A stretch of 64,000 nt of DNA, from NCBI RefSeq assembly GCF_009646095.1, contig NZ_CP045725.1, positions 3,348,001 through 3,412,000 on the forward strand, in the 5' to 3' direction. Source of the DNA: Raineyella fluvialis (GTDB taxonomy: Bacteria; Actinomycetota; Actinomycetes; Propionibacteriales; Propionibacteriaceae). A model generated the notes under the pieces. It was not told the DNA's origin. It worked only from the letters and a program-made list of their open reading frames with translations, and did not search any database. Both the position numbers and the translations under genes were made by a program. This document shows positions 27,046 to 36,510 of this stretch, in pieces (position 1 is the first letter of the stretch; each line of letters begins with the position of its first letter).

Positions 27046-27936
27046 TCAGCCGAGGTCGGGGATGACGATCTTCCCCCGGAAGACGAGTTGGGCCGGACCG
27101 GTCAGGGTGGCCATGAGAGGGCCGTCGGACTCCGGGCGGCTGAGGCCGACGACCACCGCACCGCCCGGGACATCCACCCGTATCCGCCGTTCCTCAGCGC
27201 CGATCTCCAGGCCGAGACGCGCCGCGCTGGCAGCCGCCACGGCCACCGTTCCGGTGCCGCACGACTCCGTCTCGCCGACCCCCCGCTCGTACACCCGCAT
27301 CCCGACGTGGCCCTCGTTGTGGACCCGGACGAACTCCGCGTTCACCCCCAGCGGGAACTCCCCTGCCGGCCACAGCGGTTGGCGGGTGAGGTCGAGGACA
27401 CCGATGTCGTCGGTGAAGGCCACGGCGTGCGGGTTGCCGACGTCCACCGGTTGGGCGTCCCAGGTGCGCTCCACCAGGGCGCCATCGAGCACGGTGATCG
27501 GGACGGTCGGCCCGAGCAGTCCTTCGTGCAGGCGCACCGGCCCCATCCCCACCCGCACGCGGTCATCGGGCAGCAGCACTGCGTGGCGGGCGCCGGCACG
27601 GGTCCCGATGGTCACCTCGCGCTCGTTCACCAGTCCAGACTCGTAGAGGTAGCGGACGAACACGCGCACCCCGTTGCCGCACATCTCGGCGATCGAGCCG
27701 TCGGCGTTGCGGTAGTCCATGAACCAGACGTCGGGGTCACCCTCCCACTCCGCGATGTGCTTGCCGCGGACGGCGCGCAGGAGCCCGTCGGCGCCGACGC
27801 CACCGCGACGGTCGCAGAGGAAACGCACCTCCACCGGCTCGAGGTCCAGCATGCCGGCCTGGTCGGTGAAGACCACGAAGTCATTGCGGGTGCCGTGGCC
27901 CTTGGCGAAGGTGATGTCGCGCATGGCGACCATCAT
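27046..27936 (-). CDS. dapF: Diaminopimelate epimerase
   Basis: DapF interconverts LL- and meso-diaminopimelate for lysine and peptidoglycan synthesis. The 296-aa protein has both catalytic cysteines, in AEMCGNGVR and ESCGTGTVA, and the opening FAKGHGTRNDFVV. ATG 27936 and ATG 27924 are both possible starts. It follows miaA by ten bases, the standard actinobacterial order miaA-dapF-hflX, and is probably co-transcribed with both. Confidence 0.96.
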   Translation of the reverse strand: MMVAMRDITFAKGHGTRNDFVVFTDQAGMLDLEPVEVRFLCDRRGGVGADGLLRAVRGKHIAEWEGDPDVWFMDYRNADGSIAEMCGNGVRVFVRYLYESGLVNEREVTIGTRAGARHAVLLPDDRVRVGMGPVRLHEGLLGPTVPITVLDGALVERTWDAQPVDVGNPHAVAFTDDIGVLDLTRQPLWPAGEFPLGVNAEFVRVHNEGHVGMRVYERGVGETESCGTGTVAVAAASAARLGLEIGAEERRIRVDVPGGAVVVGLSRPESDGPLMATLTGPAQLVFRGKIVIPDLG

Positions 27937-27946
27937 TCCACGCTCG

Positions 27947-28924
27947 TCAGGTGACCGACGGCAGGAGAAGTCCCCGCAATGGTCCCATGAGCAGTGCCTC
28001 GGCGAGCTCCTCCGACGGTCGCGTGGCGTCGACCCAGAGGATCCGGTCGTCGCGACGGAACCATCCCAGTTGCTTGCGGGCGAAGCGGCGGGTCCGGGTG
28101 ATCGTCAGCTCCTTCGCCGTGGGCTCGTCGATCACCCCGTCGAGGAGATCGAGGACCTGCCGGTACCCCAGGGCCCGGGACGCCGTACGTCCCTCCCGCA
28201 GACCGTGCGCGGCCAGACGCCGCACCTCGTCGACGAATCCCTCCGCCCACATCCGTTCCACCCGCTGCGCGATCCGGGCGTCGAGCACGTCGCGGTCGAG
28301 GGAGAGACCGATCTCGGTCACGCCGTCCAGGGCGTAGCGGTGCTCCGGGAGCGTGGAAGTGTAGTGCCCGGTGAGCTCGATGACCTCGAGGGCGCGCACG
28401 ATACGGCGCTCGTTGTTCGGCTCGATGCCGGCCGCGGCCCCGGCGTCGAGGTCACGCAGTCGGGCGTACATCGCCTCCGCCCCGGAGGCGGCCAGCTCCG
28501 CCTCGAGCCGGGCGCGGACGCCGGGATCGGTCCCGGGGAACTCGAACACGTCCAGGATCGCGCGGATGTAGAGCGATGAGCCCCCGACGAGCAGGGGCAG
28601 CACCCCTCGCGCCCGGCAGTCGGCGATCGCCTCCCGGGCGAGCCGCTGGAAGTCGGCCACCGTGGCCGTACGGTCGATGTCCCAGATGTCCACCAGGTGG
28701 TGGTGGACCATCGCCCGCTCTTCGGGCGTCGGCTTGGCGGTACCGATGTCCATCCCCCGATAGACCAGCATCGAGTCGGCATTGACGATCTCGGCAGGCC
28801 TTCCGACGGCCGCCAACCGCCGGGCCAGGGCGATCGCCAACGCCGTCTTGCCTGAGGCTGTGGGACCGATCACGGCGATGACGGGCGGGGGCGGGGACGC
28901 AGGCACGCCCCCAGTCTGCCGCAC
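27947..28924 (-). CDS. miaA: tRNA dimethylallyltransferase
   Basis: MiaA transfers a dimethylallyl group to A37 of tRNAs reading codons that start with U; MiaB then methylthiolates the product. The 325-aa protein has the P-loop GPTASGKTAL, the substrate segment NADSMLVYRGMDIGTAKP, and GGSSLYIRA. GTG 28924 is used; GTG 28906 has a G-rich run directly upstream and may be the real start. miaB lies upstream in the same direction, separated only by a small gene on the other strand. Confidence 0.96.
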   Translation of the reverse strand: MRQTGGVPASPPPPVIAVIGPTASGKTALAIALARRLAAVGRPAEIVNADSMLVYRGMDIGTAKPTPEERAMVHHHLVDIWDIDRTATVADFQRLAREAIADCRARGVLPLLVGGSSLYIRAILDVFEFPGTDPGVRARLEAELAASGAEAMYARLRDLDAGAAAGIEPNNERRIVRALEVIELTGHYTSTLPEHRYALDGVTEIGLSLDRDVLDARIAQRVERMWAEGFVDEVRRLAAHGLREGRTASRALGYRQVLDLLDGVIDEPTAKELTITRTRRFARKQLGWFRRDDRILWVDATRPSEELAEALLMGPLRGLLLPSVT

Positions 28925-29142
28925 CTTGCGCCCGCGATTACGGCCCGATGACGGCCGATCACGCCGCGGTGACGATGTGCTGCCCGCCCGTTACGACACC
29001 GTGAAAGCACTTCCCCGCAGTCGGGCCCGCCTATCTACTGGTGTCAGGCCCCCACAGTTCGGCCCCCGGATCAGCCGGCCGCCGCCCTGCGGACCTCGGC
29101 CGAGACGCCACCCAGACGTCCGGTGCACGAAAGGACACTGCC

Positions 29143-29328
29143 ATGGACCCCGTGAACATCATCGGCACCAGCCTCCTCGCCCTCGTCGGTCTCGAACTGG
29201 CGGTCGACTCCGTCCGCACCTGGTTCCAGAGCCGGGACGTCGATCCCCAGATCAGAGCCCGGAAGGCTCAGGACCGCCTCACCGGCATCCCCAGCTGGAC
29301 GCTGGTCGGTCGCACCGACCCGTTCTGA
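29143..29328 (+). CDS. Small hypothetical protein, 61 aa
   Basis: I do not recognise this 61-residue product. It has one moderately hydrophobic N-terminal helix ([16 protein letters not shown]) and a polar tail ending in GRTDPF, so it may associate with the membrane. AAAGGA lies eight bases before ATG 29143. It is transcribed against the flanking mia genes and its last 61 bases overlap the 3' end of miaB. The preceding gap (28925-29142) shows no other gene. Moderate confidence rests on the ribosome site and frame length only. Confidence 0.45.
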   Translation: MDPVNIIGTSLLALVGLELAVDSVRTWFQSRDVDPQIRARKAQDRLTGIPSWTLVGRTDPF

Positions 29329-30857
29329 TCCTCCGACAGGCCGCCTCCGACAGATACCCCGCCGACCGCCGCACCCGCAGCGCGACGACGCAGCTCCCAG
29401 GCGTCGCCGCCGCGGGTGCGGCGCAGGTTCCTGATCCCCGCATCGGCGTTCAGATGGTGCGGCGCCGCATAGGTGATGACGGTCTCGGCGATGTCGCCCG
29501 GGCGCGGGCGCAGGGCCGGGTCGTCGGGGACGGCGACGTGGACCAGTCGATTGTCCCGTGCCCGGCCCGACATCCGGTTGGTGTCAGCGTCCTTCTTGCC
29601 CTCACCGTCTGCGAACATCACCTCGACACTTTCCCCGACGAGCTGCTTGTTCTCCTCCCAGGCGATCTCGTTCACCAGGTCGACCAGTCGCTGGTAGCGG
29701 GCATGCTTGACCGTATCGGACACCTGGTCGGGCATCGTCGCCGCCGGCGTTCCCGGCCGGATGGAGTAGAGGAACGTGAACGCCGCGCTGAACCGGGCCC
29801 GCCGGACCACCTCCAGCGTCTGCTCGAAATCCTCCTCGGTCTCCCCCGGGAAGCCGACGATGATGTCGGTGGTGATGGCCGCGTGCGGCATCGCCGCGCG
29901 GACCCGTTCGAGGATGCCGAGGAAGCGGTCGGAGCGGTAGGACCGGCGCATCCGTCGCAGCACCTCGTCCGACCCCGACTGGAGCGGCATGTGCAGCTGT
30001 GGCATCACGTTGGGGGTCTCGGCCATCGCCGCGATGACGTCGTCGGTGAAGTCCTTGGGGTGCGGACTGGTGAAACGGACCCGCTCGAGCCCGTCGATCT
30101 CCCCGCACGCCCTCAGCAGCGAGGCGAAGGCCTGCCGGTCGCCGTGCGGGCCCAGGTCCCCCGGCCGGTCCTTTCCGAACCATCCGGTGCCGTAGGCATT
30201 GACGTTCTGACCGAGCAGGGTGACCTCCTGGACGCCCTGCTCCACGAGCGTACGGATCTCGCGCAGCACGTCGCCGGGGCGCCGGTCCGTCTCCTTGCCC
30301 CGCAGCGACGGGACGATGCAGAAGGTGCAGGTGTTGTTGCAGCCGACGCTGATCGAGACCCAGGCGGAGTAGGCGGAGTCGCGATGCGTCGGCAGGTCGG
30401 ACGGGAAGGTCTCCAGGGCCTCCTTGATCTCGACCTGCGCCTCCTGCCGCAGCCGGGCCCGCTCCAGCAGCACCGGCAGCGAGCCCAGGTTGTTGGTGCC
30501 GAACACCGCGTCGACCCAGGGGGCACGCGCCACGATGGTGTCCCGGTCCTTCTGCGCCATGCAGCCGCCGACGGCCACCTGCATGCCGGGCCGCTCCGCC
30601 TTGACGGACGCGATGTGGCCGAGGTTGCCGTAGAGCTTGTTGTCGGCGTTCTCCCGCACGGCGCAGGTGTTGAACACCACCACGTCCGCGTCCTGCCCCT
30701 CGTCGGCGGGCACGTACCCCGCCTCGTCGAGCAGACCGGCGATCCGCTCGGAATCGTGCACGTTCATCTGGCAGCCGTACGTGCGCACCTCGTACGTACG
30801 GGGCCGGGCCGGCCCAGTGACGGCGGGACGATCGGCGGTGGTGGAAGTCTCAGTCAT
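29268..30857 (-). CDS. miaB: tRNA-2-methylthio-N6-dimethylallyladenosine synthase
   Basis: A radical-SAM methylthiotransferase acting after MiaA on A37 of tRNA. The 529-aa protein has the N-terminal cluster cysteines (YGCQMN, NTCAVRE, GGCMAQ), the radical-SAM CNNTCTFC, and a C-terminal TRAM domain around [12 protein letters not shown]. It is slightly long at the C-terminus, ending in a Gly/Val-rich tail that overlaps an opposite small gene. A -10-like TACAGT lies at 30867-30872 upstream of ATG 30857. Confidence 0.96.
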   Translation of the reverse strand: MTETSTTADRPAVTGPARPRTYEVRTYGCQMNVHDSERIAGLLDEAGYVPADEGQDADVVVFNTCAVRENADNKLYGNLGHIASVKAERPGMQVAVGGCMAQKDRDTIVARAPWVDAVFGTNNLGSLPVLLERARLRQEAQVEIKEALETFPSDLPTHRDSAYSAWVSISVGCNNTCTFCIVPSLRGKETDRRPGDVLREIRTLVEQGVQEVTLLGQNVNAYGTGWFGKDRPGDLGPHGDRQAFASLLRACGEIDGLERVRFTSPHPKDFTDDVIAAMAETPNVMPQLHMPLQSGSDEVLRRMRRSYRSDRFLGILERVRAAMPHAAITTDIIVGFPGETEEDFEQTLEVVRRARFSAAFTFLYSIRPGTPAATMPDQVSDTVKHARYQRLVDLVNEIAWEENKQLVGESVEVMFADGEGKKDADTNRMSGRARDNRLVHVAVPDDPALRPRPGDIAETVITYAAPHHLNADAGIRNLRRTRGGDAWELRRRAAGAAVGGVSVGGGLSEDQNGSVRPTSVQLGMPVRRS

Positions 30858-31024
30858 GGCGGCCCCACTGTACAGGAGCGGCCTCCTTTACCACATCACG
30901 CGCAGGCACGCCTGACACTTCCGTTGACGTGTGGGGCCGTTCACCTCACCCGGTCATGTGACGGCCAGGCAACGATCGGTGGTGATGGGCGTGTGAAACG
31001 CTGTCCAATCGGCCCCGGGGGCCA

Positions 31025-31030
31025 TATCGT
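31025..31030 (+). promoter_or_regulatory. -10 element of the gluABCD operon, leaderless spacing
   Basis: TATCGT at 31025-31030 ends six bases before the gluA ATG at 31037, and no Shine-Dalgarno sequence is present. The -35 is weak. The transcript is predicted to begin at the ATG. Confidence 0.55.
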
Positions 31031-31036
31031 GCCGTC

Positions 31037-31822
31037 ATGACATCAATCAAGCCCGAGGGCACCGGGCCGCTGACCCCCGGGATCGGTGAACCGGTCGTTG
31101 TCCTGAAGGACGTGAACAAGCACTTCGGCGAGCTGCACGTCCTGCGTGACATCAACCTGTCGGTGGCCAAGGGTGAGGTGGTCGTCGTCCTGGGCCCCTC
31201 GGGCTCGGGGAAGTCGACGCTGATCCGGACGATCAACCGGCTGGAGACGATCGATTCCGGCAGCATCGCCGTCGACGGCAAGCAGCTGCCCTCCGAGGGG
31301 AAGGAACTGGCCCAGCTGCGCGCCGAGGTGGGCATGGTGTTCCAGTCGTTCAACCTGTTCGCGCACCGAAGCATCCTCGAGAACGTGACGCTCGGCCCGA
31401 TCAAGGTACGCAAGGCGGGCAAGGCCGACGCCGAAACCCAGGCCATGAAGCTGCTGAAGCGCGTCGGGGTCGCCGACCAGGCGAAGAAGTACCCCGCCCA
31501 GCTCTCCGGTGGCCAACAGCAACGCGTCGCCATCGCCCGGGCTCTGGCGATGAACCCGAAGGTGATGCTGTTCGACGAGCCGACCTCAGCCCTGGACCCC
31601 GAAATGGTCCAGGAGGTGCTCGACGTGATGATCAACCTCGCCGGCCAGGGCATGACGATGATCGTCGTCACCCACGAGATGGGCTTCGCCCGCAAGGCGG
31701 CGAACCGGGTGGTCTTCATGTCCGAGGGGCAGATCGTCGAAGAGGGCGACCCCAAGACGTTCTTCACTGCCCCGAAGAGTGACCGGGCCCGCGACTTCCT
31801 GTCGAAGATCCTGCCCCACTGA
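31037..31822 (+). CDS. gluA: Glutamate/polar amino acid ABC importer, ATP-binding subunit
   Basis: A 261-aa ABC ATPase: Walker [11 protein letters not shown]-loop VFQSFNLF, signature LSGGQQQRV, Walker [15 protein letters not shown], and the H-loop histidine in VVTHEMGFA. It is the first gene of a four-gene operon with a binding lipoprotein and two permeases, in the order of the characterised gluABCD of Corynebacterium and Streptomyces. It energises uptake of glutamate or a related amino acid; the exact substrate is inferred from synteny. The operon sits between miaB and rny as in other actinobacteria. Confidence 0.92.
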   Translation: MTSIKPEGTGPLTPGIGEPVVVLKDVNKHFGELHVLRDINLSVAKGEVVVVLGPSGSGKSTLIRTINRLETIDSGSIAVDGKQLPSEGKELAQLRAEVGMVFQSFNLFAHRSILENVTLGPIKVRKAGKADAETQAMKLLKRVGVADQAKKYPAQLSGGQQQRVAIARALAMNPKVMLFDEPTSALDPEMVQEVLDVMINLAGQGMTMIVVTHEMGFARKAANRVVFMSEGQIVEEGDPKTFFTAPKSDRARDFLSKILPH

Positions 31823-31872
31823 GCCTCCCGGACGACACGACCGCACCCCCGCGTACGCCCGTACGCACCCGC

Positions 31873-31892
31873 GCCGGGTGACAACACCCGGC
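31873..31892 (+). promoter_or_regulatory. Intercistronic hairpin between gluA and gluB
   Basis: An 8-bp GC-rich stem (31873-31880 with 31885-31892) with a four-base loop acaa lies 20 bases before the gluB ATG. It may mark an RNA processing site or protect the gluB message. Confidence 0.5.
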
Positions 31893-31912
31893 ACAACCGA
31901 AAGGAACGCGTG

Positions 31913-32760
31913 ATGCAGCATCGCAGGATCGGCCTCGCCGTCGGTGCCGCTGTCATGAGCCTCGCCTTGTCCGCCTGTGTGGCGGGCGGCTCCGGCGGCT
32001 CGTCCAGCGGAAGTTCCAGCGGAGGCGCCTCCGGAAACATCACCATCGGCATCAAGTACGACCAGCCCGGTCTGGGCCAGCAGGTCGGCAACCAGTACAA
32101 GGGTTTCGACGTCGACGTCGCGACCTACGTCGCCAAGGAGCTGGGCTACCAGCCCAACCAGATCAAGTGGATGGAGGCCCCTCCGCCCAGCGCGAGACGC
32201 TGATCCAGTCCGGTCAGGTGCAACTGGTCTTCGCCACTTACTCGATCACCGATGCCCGCAAGCAGAAGGTCGACTTCGCCGGTCCCTACTTCATCGCCGG
32301 CCAGGACATCCTGGTCAAGGCGGACCGTAACGACATCAACGGTCCCAACGACCTCGCGGGCAAGAAGCTCTGCTCGGTCGTCGGCTCGACCTCGGCCAAG
32401 CAGATCAAGGACAAGGTTCCGCAGACCCAGCTCCAGGAGGTGGACACCTACTCCAAGTGTGCCGAGGCGGTCGCCGCCGGCTCCATGGACGCGATGACCA
32501 CGGACGACATCATCCTCGCCGGCTACGCCGCGCAGGACCAGTACAAGGGCAAGCTCAAGGTGGTCGGGCACCCGTTCACCCAGGAGCGCTACGGAGTGGG
32601 CCTGAAGAAGGGTGACACCGAGCTGCAGAAGAAGGTCAACGACGCCCTCACCAAGATGATCAGCGACGGCTCCTGGCAGAAGTTCGTGGACGCCAACGTC
32701 GGCGCCTCCGGCTACACGCCGAACAAGGATCTGAACCCGCCGAAGCCCGGCACCGCCTGA
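31913..32760 (+). CDS. gluB: Glutamate-binding lipoprotein of the ABC importer (one-base frameshift in assembly)
   Basis: A solute-binding lipoprotein of 282 aa after correction. The signal peptide ends at the lipobox LSAC (cysteine about residue 22), followed by a Gly/Ser linker. Binding-protein segments are [27 protein letters not shown], then in the next frame [20 protein letters not shown] and [12 protein letters not shown]. The break is at the C run 32178-32181; one more C gives [19 protein letters not shown] 31913 has AAGGAA six bases upstream. Hairpins flank the gene on both sides, in keeping with the binding protein being needed in excess of its permease. Confidence 0.9.
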
Positions 32761-32772
32761 TCCGGCCGGTGA

Positions 32773-32820
32773 CCGCGGCGTGGGTGGCTCGCACCCGAGG
32801 TCGACCCACCCACGCCGCGG
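32773..32820 (+). promoter_or_regulatory. Large hairpin after gluB (attenuator or message stabiliser)
   Basis: A perfect 15-bp stem (32773-32787 with 32806-32820) with an 18-base loop follows the gluB stop by 12 bases and precedes gluC. Without a T tract it may be a partial terminator or a 3' barrier to RNA decay. Confidence 0.7.
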
Positions 32821-32884
32821 GACCCGTCCACCCCGTGCGACCCGGCGCCCTCCGGGACCCCCTTGACCCAGGAGGTGAGTCGCC

Positions 32885-33568
32885 GTGCAAGGTCTGGTCG
32901 ACCTGCTGACGCAGTACAACGTGTTCTCGGCGTTCTGGATGACGATCAGGCTTACCCTGGTCTCGGCGCTCGGTGCGCTTGTGATCGGCACCATCATCGC
33001 GATCATGCGGGTGTCCCCCGTCCCGTCGTTGCGGGCCTTCGGAGCCGGCTATGTCAACATCATCCGCAACACGCCCTTGACGCTGATCATCACGTTCTGC
33101 GTGCTCGGGCTGTATCTCTTCATGAACCTGCATCTGCTGCCCGACTCCGTCGACCCCAAGGCCCAACTGTTCACTTGGGCGGTGGTCGGCCTGTCCGTGT
33201 ACCACGCGACGTTCGTCGCCGAAGGCATCCGGTCGGGAATCAACACGGTGCCACAGGGTCAGGCCGAGGCAGCCAGGGCGATCGGCCTGACGTTCGGCCA
33301 GTCGCTGGCCCAGGTGGTGCTCCCTCAGGCGTTGCGAGCGGCGATCACGCCGCTGGGCAACACCTTCATCGCCCTGACGAAGAACACCACGGTGGTCTCG
33401 GCCGCCGGCGTCGCCGAAGCCTCCTACCTGATGAAGAACATGATCGAGTTCAGTCCGCAGTTCCTCTACGCGATCTTCTTCCTGATGGCGCTTGGTTTCG
33501 TCATCCTCACCCTGCCGGCCGGCCTGTTCTTCTCCTGGGCCTCGACGAAGTGGCAGGTGCAGCGATGA
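32885..33568 (+). CDS. gluC: Glutamate ABC importer permease GluC
   Basis: A 227-aa inner-membrane permease of the HisM/GlnP family with about five transmembrane helices. The coupling loop EAARAIGLTFGQSLAQVVLPQALR contains the EAA motif that docks on the ATPase. GTG 32885 has AGGAGGTGA seven bases upstream. It pairs with GluD, whose start overlaps its stop as ATGA. Confidence 0.93.
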   Translation: MQGLVDLLTQYNVFSAFWMTIRLTLVSALGALVIGTIIAIMRVSPVPSLRAFGAGYVNIIRNTPLTLIITFCVLGLYLFMNLHLLPDSVDPKAQLFTWAVVGLSVYHATFVAEGIRSGINTVPQGQAEAARAIGLTFGQSLAQVVLPQALRAAITPLGNTFIALTKNTTVVSAAGVAEASYLMKNMIEFSPQFLYAIFFLMALGFVILTLPAGLFFSWASTKWQVQR

Positions 33569-34473
33569 GTACGCGTGGCGCCACCGTCCTCTTCGACGCC
33601 CCCGGCCCGCGCGGGATCGTCCGTAACCGGATCATCGGACTCGGCGGCGCGCTGCTGGTCCTGGCCCTGTTGGCCGGCCTCACGTATGGCCTGCGCGTCC
33701 AGCTCGTCGGCGCCAAGTGGTCGCCGTTCCTCCGCTCCGACACCTGGGTCTCCTACCTTGTCCCCGGCATCATCAACACCCTGGAGGCGGCGGCCATCTC
33801 GGTCGTCACCGCCTCGCTGCTCGGCCTCGCCCTGGCCCTCGGCCGGATGTCGTTCAACGCGTTGGTGTCGTGGCTGTGCACGGTGGTCATCGAGTTCTTC
33901 CGCGCCGTCCCGGTGCTGATGATGATGCTGTTCGTCTACTTCCTGACGATCTTCGCGCCGTTCATCTCCCGCCTCTTCCCGGGACCGATGGTGGAGCTCA
34001 AGCCGCTTGTGGCGGTCGTCGCCGGGCTGACGTTCTACAACTCCGCAGTGATCGCCGAGCTGCTGCGCTCGGGGGTCAACAGCCTGCCGCGCGGCCAGAC
34101 CGAGGCCGGACTGGGGATCGGCCTCAACATCGGTCAGACCCGCCGGCTGATCCTGCTGCCGCAGGCCATCACCGCGATGCTTCCGGCGCTCGTCTCCCAG
34201 CTGGTCGTCATCGTCAAGGACTCCGCCCTCGGCTACATCATCAGCTACCCCGAGCTGCTGCGGTCCTCCCAGACCCTGGCGAGCCGCTGGTCGAACTCGA
34301 TCGCTGCCTTCATCATCGCGGCGGTGCTGTTCATCATCATCAACTACTCCCTCACCCGTCTCGCCGGCTACCTCGAGGGGCGTTCCCGCTCCCGCCAGGC
34401 CGGACGGCCGGTGCAGCTCGAGGCGCTCAACATGGAGGACCACGCCCACAACGAGGTCCCCCTCAAGGAGTGA
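33565..34473 (+). CDS. gluD: Glutamate ABC importer permease GluD
   Basis: A 302-aa permease, partner of GluC. It has a cytoplasmic N-terminus, a first helix (IIGLGGALLVLALLAGLTYG), a periplasmic loop, then the transport domain with the EAA-type loop TEAGLGIGLNIGQTRRLILLPQA. The polar tail ends in NEVPLKE. The ATG overlaps the gluC stop, so translation is coupled. A strong bidirectional terminator follows. Confidence 0.93.
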   Translation: MSTRGATVLFDAPGPRGIVRNRIIGLGGALLVLALLAGLTYGLRVQLVGAKWSPFLRSDTWVSYLVPGIINTLEAAAISVVTASLLGLALALGRMSFNALVSWLCTVVIEFFRAVPVLMMMLFVYFLTIFAPFISRLFPGPMVELKPLVAVVAGLTFYNSAVIAELLRSGVNSLPRGQTEAGLGIGLNIGQTRRLILLPQAITAMLPALVSQLVVIVKDSALGYIISYPELLRSSQTLASRWSNSIAAFIIAAVLFIIINYSLTRLAGYLEGRSRSRQAGRPVQLEALNMEDHAHNEVPLKE

Positions 34474-34496
34474 GGTCGTCCCCGACTGAAGCTGAT

Positions 34497-34543
34497 GACC
34501 TGACAGGGGCTCCGCACTTTCGGTGCGGAGCCCCTGTCAGGTC
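34497..34543. terminator. Bidirectional terminator between gluD and rny
   Basis: A perfect 21-bp stem (34497-34517 with 34523-34543) with loop tttcg lies between two convergent genes. It is the strongest terminator-like structure in the window after the one at 25201. Confidence 0.88.
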
Positions 34544-34567
34544 GAGCGGACGAGTGTCCAGGGCCCG

Positions 34568-36346
34568 TCAGTGGGCGACCTCGGTGGCCCGGGACTCGCG
34601 CACCACGGTGACCCGGATCTGACCGGGGTAGGTGAGTTCCTCCTCGACCTGCTTGGCGATGTCGCGCGCTAGCACCTGGGCACCGATGTCGTCCACGGCG
34701 CCGGGCTCCACCATCACCCGGACCTCCCGCCCGGCCTGCATGGCGAAGACCTTGGCCACCCCCTCGTGGGCGGCAGCGAGTGCCTCGAGCCGTTCAAGAC
34801 GCTGCACGTACGACTCCAGCGACTCCCGCCGGGCGCCTGGCCTGCCGCCGCTCATCGCGTCGCAGGCCTGGGTGAGGACGGCCTCCACGGTGTGCGGTTC
34901 GACATCGTTGTGATGCGCCTCGATGGCGTGGACGACATCCTCGGACTCGCCGTACTTGCGCGCGAGATCGGCCCCGATGACGGCATGAGGGCCCTGGACC
35001 TCGTGGGTCAGCGCCTTGCCGATGTCGTGCAGGAACGCCCCGCGCTTGCAGCTCGCGACGTCCAACTTGAGCTCAGCGGCCATCACGCCGGCGATGTTGG
35101 CGCACTCGACCAGGTGCTTGAGGACGTTCTGGCCGTACGACGTCCGGTAGCGCAGCCGGCCCATCAACGTCACCAGCTCCGGGTGCAGGTCGTGGATGCC
35201 GACCTCCATCAGCGCGTCCTCAGCCGCCTGCTGACAGCGATCCGCGATGCGGCGCTGGGACCGCTCGTAGACCTGCTCGATCCGGGCCGGGTGAATCCGG
35301 CCGTCGGAGATGAGCTCGGTCAGCGCGAGCCTGGCAGTCTCCCGGCGAACCGGGTCGAAGCACGACAGCAGGACGGTCTCCGGGGTGTCATCGATCAGGA
35401 CGTTCACCCCGGTGATCTGCTCGAACGAGCGGATGTTGCGGCCTTCACGACCGATGATGCGGCCCTTCATCTCGTCGCCGGGGAGGTCGACCGTTGAGAC
35501 GACGGACTCGGCTGTCTGCTCGGGGGCCAGCCGCTGGATCGCCTCGACGATCACGGACTGGGCCTTCACCTCCGCCTGCCGACGGGCCTCGGACTCGATG
35601 TCGCGAGCGACGATCGCCGCCTGTCGTTTGGACTCCTGGCGGGCGACGGCCAGCACCTCCTCCCGCGCCTGGTCAGCGCTGAGCCCAGCGATCCGCTCCA
35701 TCGCCGCGCGTTGCTCCGCCTCGGCGGCCGCCAGTGCCTCCTCGCGGACGCGCAGGACCTCACGCAGTTCCTCGGCCTCGCTGCGGCGACGCTCGAGTTC
35801 CGCACCGTCCCGGTCCAGGCGCTCCTCGCGTTCGGTCAGCCGGTGCTCACGACGCTCCTGGCTCAACCGGATCTCGCGGATCTCGTCATGCTGCGACTGG
35901 GAGAACGACGCGGCCTCACTGCGGAGCCGATCCCCCTCGAGCTGGGCCTCCTCGGCCTGCAGCAGAGCCGCCTGGGCCTTCTGTCGCAACTCGTCCACGC
36001 TGGCCCGCAACGATCGGTCGTAGCCGTCGGCCTCTTCCCGGACACTGCGTTGGTAGGCGTCCACCTCGGCACGCACCCGCGCCGCCTCGGCCCTGGCAGC
36101 CTCCGCCTCCGCCAGGCCTTCGGCCCGTACGTCATGGGCTTCCTCCGCGGCACGCGAGCGGAGCTGGTCGATCTCGTCCTGGGCCTCCGCCCGCAGTCGC
36201 GCCAGCTCCTCGAGCTGGGCCGGGGTAGGACCCTCCGGGCCCGCGGAACGGGATCGGCGCAACAGGATGACAGCGAGGACCCCGATGGCGATCAGGACGA
36301 CGACCAGAAGGGCCCCGACGACCAGGAACCCGACCGTGGAATTCAT
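34568..36346 (-). CDS. rny: Ribonuclease Y
   Basis: A membrane-anchored endoribonuclease of 592 aa that starts mRNA decay. An N-terminal transmembrane helix (VGALLVVVLIAIGVLAVILL) is followed by a long coiled coil rich in Glu, Ala and Arg (about 45-270), a KH domain (GRIIGREGRNIRSFE), and an HD domain with the metal-binding HDIGKALTHEV. The length is slightly above the usual 520. The location between gluABCD and recX matches other actinobacteria. Confidence 0.95.
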   Translation of the reverse strand: MNSTVGFLVVGALLVVVLIAIGVLAVILLRRSRSAGPEGPTPAQLEELARLRAEAQDEIDQLRSRAAEEAHDVRAEGLAEAEAARAEAARVRAEVDAYQRSVREEADGYDRSLRASVDELRQKAQAALLQAEEAQLEGDRLRSEAASFSQSQHDEIREIRLSQERREHRLTEREERLDRDGAELERRRSEAEELREVLRVREEALAAAEAEQRAAMERIAGLSADQAREEVLAVARQESKRQAAIVARDIESEARRQAEVKAQSVIVEAIQRLAPEQTAESVVSTVDLPGDEMKGRIIGREGRNIRSFEQITGVNVLIDDTPETVLLSCFDPVRRETARLALTELISDGRIHPARIEQVYERSQRRIADRCQQAAEDALMEVGIHDLHPELVTLMGRLRYRTSYGQNVLKHLVECANIAGVMAAELKLDVASCKRGAFLHDIGKALTHEVQGPHAVIGADLARKYGESEDVVHAIEAHHNDVEPHTVEAVLTQACDAMSGGRPGARRESLESYVQRLERLEALAAAHEGVAKVFAMQAGREVRVMVEPGAVDDIGAQVLARDIAKQVEEELTYPGQIRVTVVRESRATEVAH

Positions 36347-36467
36347 ATCTCAAGCACTCCCTTTCGACACGCGTACGTGCAGGTTGGGAGGGCGCTACAG
36401 CGTGGTGCACCGAATGGCCGGACATCCTGCGATGCCGGCCACCCTGCTGACCATCTCTATCGTGCGT

Positions 36468-36483
36468 GGGGTCGTCCGACCCC
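36468..36483 (-). terminator. Weak hairpin after recX
   Basis: A 6-bp GC stem (36468-36473 with 36478-36483) with a four-base loop follows the recX stop by 28 bases. The rest of the 36347-36510 gap contains the presumed rny promoter, including a -10-like GATAGA on the minus strand, but nothing firmer. Confidence 0.35.
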
Positions 36484-36510
36484 GCTTGTTCATCACCTGT
36501 AAGTGAAGGA

